Part shown: piece by piece, positions 44,025-52,976 of the stretch
Layout of the letters: the number at the start of each line of letters is the position of its first letter
Numbering within the stretch: the first letter of the stretch is position 1
Assembly (NCBI GenBank): GCA_023412195.1
Contig: JAEYNZ010000060.1
Span: forward strand, 1 to 64,000
DNA length: 64,000 nt
From: Bacteroidota bacterium
Lineage (GTDB): Bacteria > Bacteroidota > Bacteroidia > Bacteroidales > Prolixibacteraceae
Reading direction: 5' to 3'
Notes under the pieces: model-generated
Told to the model about the DNA's origin: nothing
The model's database searches: none
What the model saw: the letters and a program-made list of their open reading frames with translations, nothing else
Position numbers and translations under genes: made by a program

Positions 44025-45146
44025 CTATACTCGAAAAAATTCCTTAATTGAATCTGTAATATACTCCAGCTGCTCTTCCTTCAGTTCGGTGTGCATGGGA
44101 AGCGAAAGGACTGTTTCGGCAAGGTGTTCACTAACCGGGAAATCTCCTTTTTTGTAGCCAAGAAACCGGTAGGCTTCCTGAAGATGTATTACCCCCGGGT
44201 AATAAACCATGGAAGGGATGCCCCTTTCTTTCAGGTACTGCTGCAATTCATCCCTTCTACCAGTTCGTATGGTATACTGATGAAAGGTATGTGTGCTGAA
44301 TGGAACCCGCTGCGGCAGACTGATTGCATCTATTCCTTCCAGATGCGTGTCATACCAGGAGGCAGCCCATTGCCTTGCCCTGATATGCTCATCAAGGTAA
44401 TTCAGCTTAACACTTAATACTGCCGCCTGTATGCTGTCGAGCCTGGAATTGACTCCAATGCGTTCGTACTGGTATTTCTGCTTCATCCCGTGATTGGCAA
44501 TAGAACGAATTACCGCAGCCAAACCCTCATCAGGAGTATATACTGCACCCCCATCGCCAAAAGCTCCCAGGTTCTTTGAAGGGAAAAATGAATTGCACCC
44601 GGCATGACCAAGGGTTCCTGCAGGCTTTTTAGTCCCATCCTTTAAAATGTACTCTGTTCCCAAGGCCTGACAGGCATCTTCCACCAGCAGGATATTGTTC
44701 CTTTCTGCCAGTTCCAGCATTGGCTCAAGGTTAGCACATTGTCCAAAAAGGTGAACGGGCATAATGGCTTTCGTTTTCGCTGTAAGTACCTTCTCAACCT
44801 CCCTGTGATCCAGGTTGAAAGTTCCCGGTTCCACATCTGCAAAAACAGGTTTCAGACCGAGCAGTGCCAGCACCTCAACTGTTGCAATAAACGTAAATGG
44901 TGTAGTAATGACTTCATCACCCGGCTGCAGACCCAGTGCCATAAATACTATCTGAAGGGCATCGGTCCCGTTGGCACATGAAATAACATGAGTATTCAGA
45001 TAAGCCGAAAGATCATTCTCAAATTCAAGCGCCTTGCCACTCTTGATGAACTGGGTGGATTTGATGACTTCCTGCAAGGCAGCGTCAATTTCCTCCTTCA
45101 TCGTAAGGTACTGACCGTATATGTCGCACATGTGGATGGTTTCCAT
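44025..45146 (-). CDS. wbpE: UDP-3-oxo-GlcNAcA aminotransferase, DegT/DnrJ/EryC1/StrS family (WbpE/WlbC)
   Basis: A 373-residue PLP-dependent sugar aminotransferase. D157 in LLVEDACQALG contacts the PLP ring nitrogen and K191 in SFFPSKNLGAFGDGGA forms the Schiff base, both in family position. N-terminal VISCANGTDALQIVFMALGL and the substrate loop NSRLDSIQAAVL are typical. It transfers an amino group (glutamate donor in characterised WbpE) to C3 of the 3-oxo sugar made by WbpB. The gene is the first of the wbpE-[cassette]-wbpD-wbpB group on the minus strand. The enzymes for earlier steps (UDP-GlcNAc dehydrogenase, WbpA) are not in the window. Confidence 0.9.
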   Translation of the reverse strand: METIHMCDIYGQYLTMKEEIDAALQEVIKSTQFIKSGKALEFENDLSAYLNTHVISCANGTDALQIVFMALGLQPGDEVITTPFTFIATVEVLALLGLKPVFADVEPGTFNLDHREVEKVLTAKTKAIMPVHLFGQCANLEPMLELAERNNILLVEDACQALGTEYILKDGTKKPAGTLGHAGCNSFFPSKNLGAFGDGGAVYTPDEGLAAVIRSIANHGMKQKYQYERIGVNSRLDSIQAAVLSVKLNYLDEHIRARQWAASWYDTHLEGIDAISLPQRVPFSTHTFHQYTIRTGRRDELQQYLKERGIPSMVYYPGVIHLQEAYRFLGYKKGDFPVSEHLAETVLSLPMHTELKEEQLEYITDSIKEFFRV

Positions 45147-45328
45147 CTTTGTAATTATTATAAGTTAATTATCAGCAAATTTAATGGGTTATGACAATTA
45201 TAAGGTCACTGATGGTGAAAATTCAGGGCATAGTTTCAAAACCGGCATAGTAAAAGCTAAGTTTTGAACAACCTGCCTGTAAAAAAGATAATATTATTAC
45301 TTTTAAGCCTGAAAATAAACTGTTGGGA

Positions 45329-46525
45329 ATGAACATAGCCATGATTCTGGATGAAGAGTTTCCGCCCGATCCCCGGGTAGAAAATGAAGCCAACTGCCTG
45401 ATTGAGGCAGGTCATTCTGTATTACTGTTTTGCCTTTCATTCACCAACAGGCCTTCAAGGGAAATTATAAAAGGCATTGAAGTATACCGGTATACTGTGC
45501 CTAAATATGTGTACAGTCTTTCAGCGCTGGCTTATACCATTCCTGTCTACAGGTGGATTCTCCAAAAGAAACTGAAATTGTTTATTTCGCAAATAAACCC
45601 GGATGCTGTTCATGTACATGATATGCGGGTTGCACATGCTGTTAAGCGTGTATTAAAAGGGAAGAACATCCCCAAGATACTCGACCTCCATGAAAACCGG
45701 CCTGAAATCATGAAGCATTATGAGCATGTAAAAGAATTTCCCGGGAACCTGCTTATAAGCCCACAGAAATGGAAAATGTGGGAAGAGAAGCTGGTGCAGC
45801 AGTACGACCATGTGGTGGTTGTTACTTCAGAAGCAAAACAGCATTTAGCTGAAAACTATAAACTGCCTGAAAATAAGGTCACCGTTTTTCCCAATACGGT
45901 GCATCCTTCATTTTATACCAAATATGAGATGGATGAAAGCCTGATCAAGAGATTTGAGGCTAAATGGATGATTTTCTACCTTGGCGACACAGGTTACCGC
46001 AGAGGCCTGGAAACAGCCATCAGGGCACTGCCGGAGCTTAAAAACAAAATCCCTTCGGTGTTGTTGGTTGTGGCAGGTAAAAGCAGGTACGACCTGCAGT
46101 TAAAAAAACTGGTACATGATCTCGGACTTGAAAGTTATGTCAGCTTTGAAGGCTATCAGCAAATGAAAATGATTCCGTCATATATTCTTGCAAGCAAGGT
46201 GTGCATTTCGCCCTTGCACCGGAACATCCACCATGATACCACCTATGCCAATAAAATCTTTCAGTATATGTCGCTGGGTGTGCCTGTTGTGGTGAGTGAT
46301 TGCACAGCCCAGAAAAATGTGGTTGAAGATGCAGGTGCCGGATTGGTTCACCAGGCAGAAAATGTAAGGGACTACACTGAGAAGATCATTGAACTTTATA
46401 ATAATCCTGATTCAGCTCTAAAGATGGGAGAACTGGGGAGGAAGTTCGTAAAGGAGAAATTCAACCAGAGTATTACTTCTGCAGGCCTTGTTCATTTGTA
46501 TAATCAATTATTGAAAAAAAATTAA
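45329..46525 (+). CDS. glycosyltransferase (GT4-type)
   Basis: A 398-residue GT-B fold glycosyltransferase. Visible features are the N-terminal MNIAMILDEEFPPDPRVENEANCL (a PPDPRVE loop common in polysaccharide GTs of this group), DAVHVHDMRVAHAVKRVL, an IFYLGDTGYRRGLETAIRAL strand starting the C-terminal domain, and the donor site region NIHHDTTYANKIFQYMSLGVPVVVSDC. Specific sugar and acceptor are not readable. I chose ATG 45329; a TTG six bases upstream is in frame. A methyltransferase-like gene starts four bases after its stop, so the two are probably co-transcribed. Confidence 0.85.
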   Translation: MNIAMILDEEFPPDPRVENEANCLIEAGHSVLLFCLSFTNRPSREIIKGIEVYRYTVPKYVYSLSALAYTIPVYRWILQKKLKLFISQINPDAVHVHDMRVAHAVKRVLKGKNIPKILDLHENRPEIMKHYEHVKEFPGNLLISPQKWKMWEEKLVQQYDHVVVVTSEAKQHLAENYKLPENKVTVFPNTVHPSFYTKYEMDESLIKRFEAKWMIFYLGDTGYRRGLETAIRALPELKNKIPSVLLVVAGKSRYDLQLKKLVHDLGLESYVSFEGYQQMKMIPSYILASKVCISPLHRNIHHDTTYANKIFQYMSLGVPVVVSDCTAQKNVVEDAGAGLVHQAENVRDYTEKIIELYNNPDSALKMGELGRKFVKEKFNQSITSAGLVHLYNQLLKKN

Positions 46526-46528
46526 AAT

Positions 46529-47050
46529 ATGTACGAAAATTCTTTCCCGACACTTCGTTATGACAACACGATGAGGTTCATCAGGAAGCATATCTCACCC
46601 GGAGAAGCAATTCTTGACCTGGGAGTAGAAAATCCATTTACAGAAATACTTAAGTCGGGAGGGTTTCCGGTTTATAATACAGGTAAAACAGACCTGGATC
46701 TGGAGCCCGCGGTTGTAAAGAAATACACGGTTGAGGCTGTAACGGCTCTGGAAATCCTTGAGCACCTGGTTTCACCTTTTCCGCTGCTTCAGAACCTTCC
46801 GGGAAAGAAACTCGTAGCTACAGTCCCACTCAGGCTATGGTTTAAAACAGCCTACCGCAATCCAAAAGACCCATGGGATTGTCATTATCATGAATTCGAA
46901 GACTGGCAATTCGACTGGCTTCTTGAGAAAAGCGGATGGAAGGTCATGGACCGCGAAAAATGGAAGTCGCCATCAAAAAAGATCGGCATAAGGCCCATGC
47001 TGCGGAACATCACTCCCCGATATTATGCTGTTTATGCTGAAAGAAAGTAA
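46529..47050 (+). CDS. SAM-dependent methyltransferase-like protein
   Basis: A 173-residue protein with a compact class I methyltransferase fold. The N-terminal SAM-binding strand AILDLGVENPFTEILK replaces the usual GxGxG loop. The acidic strand VTALEILEHLVSP and the later GKKLVATVPLRLW strand fit motifs for O-methyltransferases of glycan clusters. It lies directly after a glycosyltransferase gene, so methylation or capping of a polysaccharide is a reasonable guess. Short length and the altered glycine loop leave catalytic activity open. Confidence 0.65.
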   Translation: MYENSFPTLRYDNTMRFIRKHISPGEAILDLGVENPFTEILKSGGFPVYNTGKTDLDLEPAVVKKYTVEAVTALEILEHLVSPFPLLQNLPGKKLVATVPLRLWFKTAYRNPKDPWDCHYHEFEDWQFDWLLEKSGWKVMDREKWKSPSKKIGIRPMLRNITPRYYAVYAERK

Positions 47051-47090
47051 CAGCTGTCCGGTATTTACTTTAAGCAGATAGTAAAAGATA

Positions 47091-48323
47091 TCAGGATTCA
47101 AGATCCTTTGCAGTTTCTTTTCTTCTGATTTTACTTCCTGGATAAACCTTGAGCGCCTCTTCAAGGATTTTCAGGCATACTGCCAGATCCTTTCTATTCA
47201 GCACATAGGCTAGCCTCACCTCATCGATGCCCTTTCCGGGAACTGTATAAAAACCGGAAGCAGGTGCAAGGAACAGCGTTTGCTTTTCATATTCAAACTC
47301 TGAAAGCATCCATGCACAGAATACATCTGCATTGTCGACAGGCAGACGAGCAACAGTATAGAAAGCGCCCATTGGTATGGGAGAATAAACCCCTTCAATA
47401 CGATTCAGCCCGTCAATTAAAAACTTACGTCGGTTGACGTATTCATTGTAGTTGTTGAGCATGTATTCCGGATCGGCATCCAGTGAAGCTTCGGCTGCTA
47501 TCTGCCCAATGAGTGGTGGGCTGAGCCTTGCCTGGCAAAACTTGATTACGTTGCGTTTTACCTCTGCATTCTTGGTAATCAGCGCACCGATGCGTAACCC
47601 GCACTCGCTGTAACGTTTTGAAACGGAATCAATCAGAACCACATTTTGCTCTATCCCGCTCAGATGAAATGCAGATATATAGGGTGAGCCGGTATAGCAG
47701 AATTCCCTGTACACCTCATCAGAAAACAGGTACAGGTCATATTTCTTTACAAGGTCACGGATCTTGTTCATTTCTTCCCGGGTGTACAAATATCCTGTAG
47801 GATTATTTGGATTGCAGATCATGATCCCTTTCGTCCTGGGAGTAATCAGCTTTTCAAATTCTTCTACAGGCGGCAGTGCAAAACCATCTTCAATGCTGGA
47901 AGCAATCGATTTTATAACCGCACCCGCAACAATTGCAAAAGCTTCATAATTGGCGTAAGCAGGTTCGGGTACAATAATTTCATCTCCCGGGTCGAGACAA
48001 CTCATAAAGGCAAAAGTGACGGCTTCGCTGCCGCCCGTGGTGATAATAATATCATCCACTTCCACATCGATATTGAATTTGTGGTAGTAACGTGTCAATT
48101 TCTGCCTGAATGAACGGATTCCTTCGCTTGGTGAATATTCAAGGATTTTCCTGTCGATATTTTTGATGGCTGCCAGTGCTTCAGGAGGCGTCTCCAGGTC
48201 AGGCTGCCCTATATTCAAATGATAAACCTTCACACCCCGTTCCTTTGCCTTGTCGGCCAGCGGGGCCAGTTTTCTGATGGGTGAATCGGGCATTGCCCTT
48301 CCTCTTTCTGAAACTCGTGGCAT
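47091..48323 (-). CDS. class I pyridoxal-phosphate aminotransferase (aspartate aminotransferase-like)
   Basis: A 410-residue fold-type I aminotransferase. The PLP lysine is K236 in IDSVSKRYSECGLRIG. Other marks are YHLNIGQPDLETPPEAL (substrate loop), NPNNPTGYLYT, FSDEVYREF (Asp and Tyr to PLP) and the C-terminal EVRLAYVLN with the alpha-carboxylate Arg. Bacteroidota homologues are annotated as aspartate or broad-range aminotransferases; the true substrate is unknown. I chose MPRVSERG at 48323 because the 25 residues available upstream have no family counterpart and a well-formed promoter lies just before it. Confidence 0.88.
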   Translation of the reverse strand: MPRVSERGRAMPDSPIRKLAPLADKAKERGVKVYHLNIGQPDLETPPEALAAIKNIDRKILEYSPSEGIRSFRQKLTRYYHKFNIDVEVDDIIITTGGSEAVTFAFMSCLDPGDEIIVPEPAYANYEAFAIVAGAVIKSIASSIEDGFALPPVEEFEKLITPRTKGIMICNPNNPTGYLYTREEMNKIRDLVKKYDLYLFSDEVYREFCYTGSPYISAFHLSGIEQNVVLIDSVSKRYSECGLRIGALITKNAEVKRNVIKFCQARLSPPLIGQIAAEASLDADPEYMLNNYNEYVNRRKFLIDGLNRIEGVYSPIPMGAFYTVARLPVDNADVFCAWMLSEFEYEKQTLFLAPASGFYTVPGKGIDEVRLAYVLNRKDLAVCLKILEEALKVYPGSKIRRKETAKDLES

Positions 48324-48349
48324 GGTGTAAAAAATATTTTTAAGTGGGG

Positions 48350-48378
48350 CAAAGATACAAGTATGAAACTGAAAACAA
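48350..48378 (-). promoter_or_regulatory. complete Bacteroidota-type promoter of the aminotransferase gene
   Basis: On the minus strand, TTG (48378-48376) is followed after 18 bases by TATCTTTG (48357-48350), 26 bases before the start codon. Both elements and their spacing fit the Bacteroidota -33/-7 promoter; this is the best-formed example in the window. Confidence 0.65.
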
Positions 48379-48552
48379 TAACATTTAAAAAATTTCAATT
48401 CCTCATTTTATTAAAAAATTAACTTCCAATTTATTATAATTAAATTTTAAATTGGCAGTGTTGAATAATAGAATCACAAATTCTTAAGTTTTATCATATT
48501 TTTCTAAACTTGCCATACCTAATTTTGGCCTGAAAATTAAAATAGTAAAGCG

Positions 48553-49728
48553 ATGATTATTGGAATTCCAAAAGAAATAATGAATGGTGAAAGGCGAGTG
48601 GCAGCAATCCCTGAAACAGTAAAGAAAATGGTTGACAGCGGTGCAGTTGTTCTCTTTGAAAAGGGTGCCGGTATTGCATCGCATTATATGGATGAATCAT
48701 ATGCTGAAGTTGGAGCAGAACTGGTTTCAGATGTGGAAGAAGTTTTTGCCAGGGCAGAAGTGATTTTGAAAGTAAAAGAACCTCAATTCAATAATTCCAA
48801 AAATAAGCATGAGCTAGACATGATGCATGAAGGCCAGTACCTGATTACCTTCATCCATCCGGCTTCGCCTGCAAATCATCAGATGGTGAAGCACATGGCG
48901 GAAAAAGGCATCATAGGCCTTACTCTGGATGGTGTTCCACGCATCAGCCGGGCACAGTCTATGGATGCATTGTCATCGATGAGTGCATGTGCCGGTTACA
49001 AAGGAATGATTATGGGTATTAATGACATCAGTAAATTTGTACCCTTTGTAACAAGTGCTGTGGGAAGATTAAAACCAGCCACTGTTTTGGTAATAGGCAC
49101 AGGAGTTGCCGGACTGCGTGCCCTGGCAACGGCTAAAGGTTTGGGTGCAACAGTATACTCCAGTGATATTCGTCCTGAAGCCAATAGCAATGCTGAATCG
49201 CTCGGAGCCATAATAGTCGACACAGGGGTACCACCTGAAGTCGCTATCAGCTCAGATGGAAAACATGCCAATCAGTTATCTGAAAAATGGCTGCAGACAG
49301 AACGTGAACACCTTAAGGAAATAATTTCAAAATCTGACATTGTATTTTGTTCAGCATTGATTCAGGGAAAAGTGGCACCTGTTTTAATAACTGAAGAAAT
49401 GGTAAAGCTGATGCAACCAGGTAGTGTAATTGTTGATATTTCCATAGATCAGGGTGGTAACTGCTCTATTACAACACCGGGAGCTGTTGATACAAAACAT
49501 GGGGTGGTGATTCAAGGTATAAAAAACATACCTGGAATGTTATCAACCAGTTCAACCATCATGTTTTCAAAGAACATTCACAACTTGCTTACATACCTTA
49601 TTAAAGACAACAAGGTTATTCTTGATATGTCTGATGAGATTATCTCCTCGATTCTTGTAACAAAAGATGGTAAAATTGTGCATGAAGGAACCCTGGAAGC
49701 AATGGGGGTAAAAGCTGAATCTTTTTAA
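48553..49728 (+). CDS. pntAA: proton-translocating NAD(P) transhydrogenase subunit alpha, part 1
   Basis: A 391-residue cytosolic NAD(H)-binding domain I of the membrane transhydrogenase. Features are MIIGIPKEIMNGERRVAAIPETVKKM at the N-terminus, the Rossmann strand VLVIGTGVAGLRALATAKGLGATVYSSDIR, and the IVDISIDQGGNCSIT loop. The complex uses the proton motive force to pass hydride from NADH to NADP+, making NADPH. As in many bacteria with split subunits, membrane domain II is encoded by the next genes. Followed 26 bases later by pntAB. Confidence 0.93.
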   Translation: MIIGIPKEIMNGERRVAAIPETVKKMVDSGAVVLFEKGAGIASHYMDESYAEVGAELVSDVEEVFARAEVILKVKEPQFNNSKNKHELDMMHEGQYLITFIHPASPANHQMVKHMAEKGIIGLTLDGVPRISRAQSMDALSSMSACAGYKGMIMGINDISKFVPFVTSAVGRLKPATVLVIGTGVAGLRALATAKGLGATVYSSDIRPEANSNAESLGAIIVDTGVPPEVAISSDGKHANQLSEKWLQTEREHLKEIISKSDIVFCSALIQGKVAPVLITEEMVKLMQPGSVIVDISIDQGGNCSITTPGAVDTKHGVVIQGIKNIPGMLSTSSTIMFSKNIHNLLTYLIKDNKVILDMSDEIISSILVTKDGKIVHEGTLEAMGVKAESF

Positions 49729-49754
49729 CTGACTTAAAATGTAATGAATAGTTT

Positions 49755-50066
49755 ATGCATCTGATTCACTATATACTTATAGGGATTTTTGTCATTGCAA
49801 CTGTTGCAGGCTATATGCTGATTAATAACGTTCCAAGTCGTTTACATACACCCCTGATGTCGGGAATGAATGCTCTTTCAGGTGTTACAATCATTGGGGC
49901 CTTAATAGCCACTGCAACAGCGCTTATTAGTCCGAATCCTGTAATTGGATACATTTTTGGCACTGTATCAATTATCCTTGCTATGATTAATGTGGCAGGG
50001 GGATTTGCAGTCACGGACAGAATGTTAAAAATGTTTGGTAAAAAAAAGGAGAACGATAATGAATAA
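49755..50066 (+). CDS. pntAB: NAD(P) transhydrogenase subunit alpha, part 2 (membrane)
   Basis: A 103-residue protein with three transmembrane helices (LIHYILIGIFVIATVAGYML, PLMSGMNALSGVTIIGALIATA, IGYIFGTVSIILAMINVAGGFAVT), the small membrane part of the alpha subunit in three-gene transhydrogenases. The SRLHTPLMSGMNALSG segment is strongly conserved in the family. It lies between pntAA and pntB and overlaps the start of pntB by eight bases, so translation is coupled. Confidence 0.93.
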   Translation: MHLIHYILIGIFVIATVAGYMLINNVPSRLHTPLMSGMNALSGVTIIGALIATATALISPNPVIGYIFGTVSIILAMINVAGGFAVTDRMLKMFGKKKENDNE

Positions 50067-51489
50067 AAGTATTATCCTCAGTTTTACCACATCAGGTTTT
50101 ATATCGGATTGGACTTACTATATCGTGTGCGTTATATTGGTTTCTGTAGTTTTACTAGGCATTCACTTTATGAGCCGGGTAAAAACAGCCAAACTGGGTA
50201 ATCAAATAAGCGCTCTGGCAATTGCCCTTGGAATAATAATCACCCTCATAAAGAAAGATATCTTACCTGTATGGCTTATCTATCCCGGAATGACCATAGG
50301 CTTTATTGCAGGATGGATTTTGGCCAAAAGGATTAAGATGATTCAAATGCCCCAACTGGTAGCCCTTCTTAATGGTATTGGCGGTGCTGCATCGGCAATA
50401 GTTGCCTCTTTTGCCCTTCTTACATTATACCAGAGCAATGAAGTTTTTGGTAAAACAACTGCATCACTTGCCATTGTTATTGGTATAATAACATTATCCG
50501 GAAGCCTTGTTGCTGCTGGTAAGCTACACAAGGTCCTATCACAAAAACCTGTGATTCTTCCAGCCCATCATGCCTTCACAGTTGTTTTGCTTGTTATTTT
50601 ATCCGTTTCGATTATAACAGGGGGTATCATCAATATTTTTCCTGTAACAGGTTTTTTGGTATTGACTGTTACTTTTGCAGCATTATTCGGAGTTATTTTT
50701 TCTATCCGTGTCGGTGGTGCCGACATGCCCATTGCAATTTCCCTGTTAAACAGTTTAAGTGGTGTAGCTGCCGCCATTGCAGGATTTGCTGTAACCGATA
50801 TTTTACTGGTGGCAATTGGCGGAATTGTGGGGGCATCTGGTTTATTCCTTACTCAAATCATGTGCAGAGCAATGAATCGTAATCTGATGGATATTTTACT
50901 TGGAAAAACAGCCCTGATTGTAAAACAGAATGAAATAGTTACTGAAGAACCAAAAGCTGAAGTTAAGGAGGAAGAATTAATACCTGCTGACCCCGCACAG
51001 GTTGTTAAAGCCGCTAAAAAGATTATCATTGTTCCGGGTTATGGCATGGCGCTGGCACATGCACAACATCTCGTTAAATCACTTGCACAAAAACTGATTG
51101 CCGGTGGTGCAACGGTAAAATATGCTATTCATCCTGTTGCCGGACGTATGCCGGGGCATATGGATGTATTGCTTATTGAAGCCGGTGTTCCATTTGAGGA
51201 CGTATACGAAATGGATGATATTAACGAAGAATTTAAAGAAACAGATGTAACAATTGTAGTTGGTGCCAATGATGTTTTAAATCCTGCGGCCCGTAATGCA
51301 GAGGGAACACCGATTTACGGCATGCCAATTTTAAATGTCGATCAGTGCAGCAATATCATTATTTTCAATTACGACCTGAAGCCTGGCTACTCAGGTGTTG
51401 ATAATTCTATATATACCCGAAAATCCGGAGTGTGGGTCATACAGGGAGATGCTTCTGTTACCCTGGCTGAATTTCTTACAAGATTGTAA
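50059..51489 (+). CDS. pntB: NAD(P) transhydrogenase subunit beta
   Basis: A 476-residue subunit: an N-terminal membrane domain with several helices (residues ~10-290; for example NQISALAIALGIIITLI, AGWILAKRIKMIQMPQLVALLNGIGGAASA) and a C-terminal NADP(H)-binding domain III (residues ~320-476). Domain III marks are IIIVPGYGMALAHAQHLV, KYAIHPVAGRMPGHMDVLL (NADP site) and VVGANDVLNPAARN. Proton passage through the membrane part is coupled to hydride transfer. I chose ATG 50059; an upstream in-frame Met lies inside pntAB. No terminator is obvious after the gene. Confidence 0.94.
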   Translation: MNKSIILSFTTSGFISDWTYYIVCVILVSVVLLGIHFMSRVKTAKLGNQISALAIALGIIITLIKKDILPVWLIYPGMTIGFIAGWILAKRIKMIQMPQLVALLNGIGGAASAIVASFALLTLYQSNEVFGKTTASLAIVIGIITLSGSLVAAGKLHKVLSQKPVILPAHHAFTVVLLVILSVSIITGGIINIFPVTGFLVLTVTFAALFGVIFSIRVGGADMPIAISLLNSLSGVAAAIAGFAVTDILLVAIGGIVGASGLFLTQIMCRAMNRNLMDILLGKTALIVKQNEIVTEEPKAEVKEEELIPADPAQVVKAAKKIIIVPGYGMALAHAQHLVKSLAQKLIAGGATVKYAIHPVAGRMPGHMDVLLIEAGVPFEDVYEMDDINEEFKETDVTIVVGANDVLNPAARNAEGTPIYGMPILNVDQCSNIIIFNYDLKPGYSGVDNSIYTRKSGVWVIQGDASVTLAEFLTRL

Positions 51490-51635
51490 AGCGGGAAATC
51501 AGTTATAAGATTTTTTGGTAGTTACCGGTTAGGGGTATTAAAGGTTGCTGGTTTGGGTGCTCGGTAGACATGTGCAGGTTTTTTAAGGTTAAAACTTCTT
51601 AGTAAAACTTAAGTTCAAGAAGAATATTTGAAACT

Positions 51636-52976
51636 TTAAAACTCCAGAATAGCAGTTGTTTGCTTTCCTGGAACAGATTCTATTTTAAGGCTGCCGCCGT
51701 GAAGCATCATAATCTGGCGAGAGAGGCTAAGGCCGATTCCGGTGCCCGATTCCTTACCAGTAAAGAAAGGGATGAAAATTTTGTCCATCAGTTCAGCGGG
51801 TATTCCAGGACCATTATCGGTTACTGTAATTTCTGTCCGTCCTGCTTCATTAAGTCTTGCACGTAGGATAACTGACCCACTCTCAGAATTTTTTAGTGCT
51901 TCCACTGAATTCTTTACAAGGTTTATCAACACCTGTGAAATTTGTTTTTTATCGGCCAACACCTGAAGATTAGGTGGATTTACTTCCCTTGAAAATTGTA
52001 TGCTGTTTTCAGGAGGCACCACATTTGTAAGGGTAATTGTATGATCGAGCAGTTGTTCCAGGTCTACTGCTTTTTTCTCTGGTGGCGGAATACGGGTCAG
52101 CTTACGGTAGTTCTCTACAAAGCTGATCAGGCCTGCACCTCTTTCATTTATTACTTCAAGGCCCCTGATGGTGTTGTTTATGACTTTTTCCGATGGCAGA
52201 TTTCCATTGAGCCCGGTATAGTATTCAAGGATGGTTTGTGAAAGCGAGGTTATGGGTGCCACCGAGTTCATGATTTCATGGGTCAGGACCCTTATAAGTT
52301 TTATCCAGCTTTCAAGTTCCTTCACCTCCATTTCATTTTTGATGTCCTGGAAGGCTATCAGAAGCAGGTTTTCACGTGCAGTTTTGAATTGTGTGGATTT
52401 AACCGACAGCTGCCGTGACTGGCTTTTGCTTTTGAAATTAACCAGTTTCTGTTCACCCGGCTGCAATTCCCTGATGGCAGAATAAAGGTTCTTATCGATG
52501 CGCATCAGCTGGTTGACATGGGTCAGGGGTTCGTATGAAAGCAGGGTACGTGCAGCCTCATTCGACAGGATGATGTTGCCATTGTCGTTGTAAACAATAA
52601 TGCCGGCTGATACATGTTCCAGGATGGCTTTATAATATTGCTCCTGTTCCTGCAGTTCGAAACGGATGGTCTTGATCAGGTCGTTAATTTTGTTAAGGCC
52701 GCTGTTCAGGTCATTTACAGCCTGATTGCCGGTATGAACAGGAAACCTGAGGGTGGAATCTTCATTTTTAACTGCTTCAAAAAAGAAGGCAATCTGGCGA
52801 TTGGTGCGGTTCAGGTATACTATTAACCCTGTTACCTGAAGCAGAAACAGAAATAAAACAAATATTCCGCCGATAGCCGACTCCTTGCTGAATAAGAGCC
52901 ACCCTGCAAATAATGCAGTGCCTGCCAGCAGACAGCATCGTACTACAATATGGAGATACAGGTTGCGGCTTGACAT
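51636..52976 (-). CDS. NtrB/AtoS-type sensor histidine kinase of the sigma54 pair
   Basis: A 446-residue membrane sensor kinase. Two transmembrane helices (about residues 8-28 and 35-55) with almost no periplasmic loop are followed by a HAMP-like helical region, a PAS domain (residues ~115-215, KAILEHVSAGIIVYNDNGNIILSNEAA), and the kinase core. H233 in VLTHEIMNSVAPITSL is the phosphoacceptor, N356 lies in NLVKNSVEAL, and G-boxes are DNGPGIP and GTGIGLSL. The missing periplasmic loop suggests it senses a membrane or cytosolic signal. It begins directly after the response regulator stop and together they form one minus-strand operon. Confidence 0.9.
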   Translation of the reverse strand: MSSRNLYLHIVVRCCLLAGTALFAGWLLFSKESAIGGIFVLFLFLLQVTGLIVYLNRTNRQIAFFFEAVKNEDSTLRFPVHTGNQAVNDLNSGLNKINDLIKTIRFELQEQEQYYKAILEHVSAGIIVYNDNGNIILSNEAARTLLSYEPLTHVNQLMRIDKNLYSAIRELQPGEQKLVNFKSKSQSRQLSVKSTQFKTARENLLLIAFQDIKNEMEVKELESWIKLIRVLTHEIMNSVAPITSLSQTILEYYTGLNGNLPSEKVINNTIRGLEVINERGAGLISFVENYRKLTRIPPPEKKAVDLEQLLDHTITLTNVVPPENSIQFSREVNPPNLQVLADKKQISQVLINLVKNSVEALKNSESGSVILRARLNEAGRTEITVTDNGPGIPAELMDKIFIPFFTGKESGTGIGLSLSRQIMMLHGGSLKIESVPGKQTTAILEF

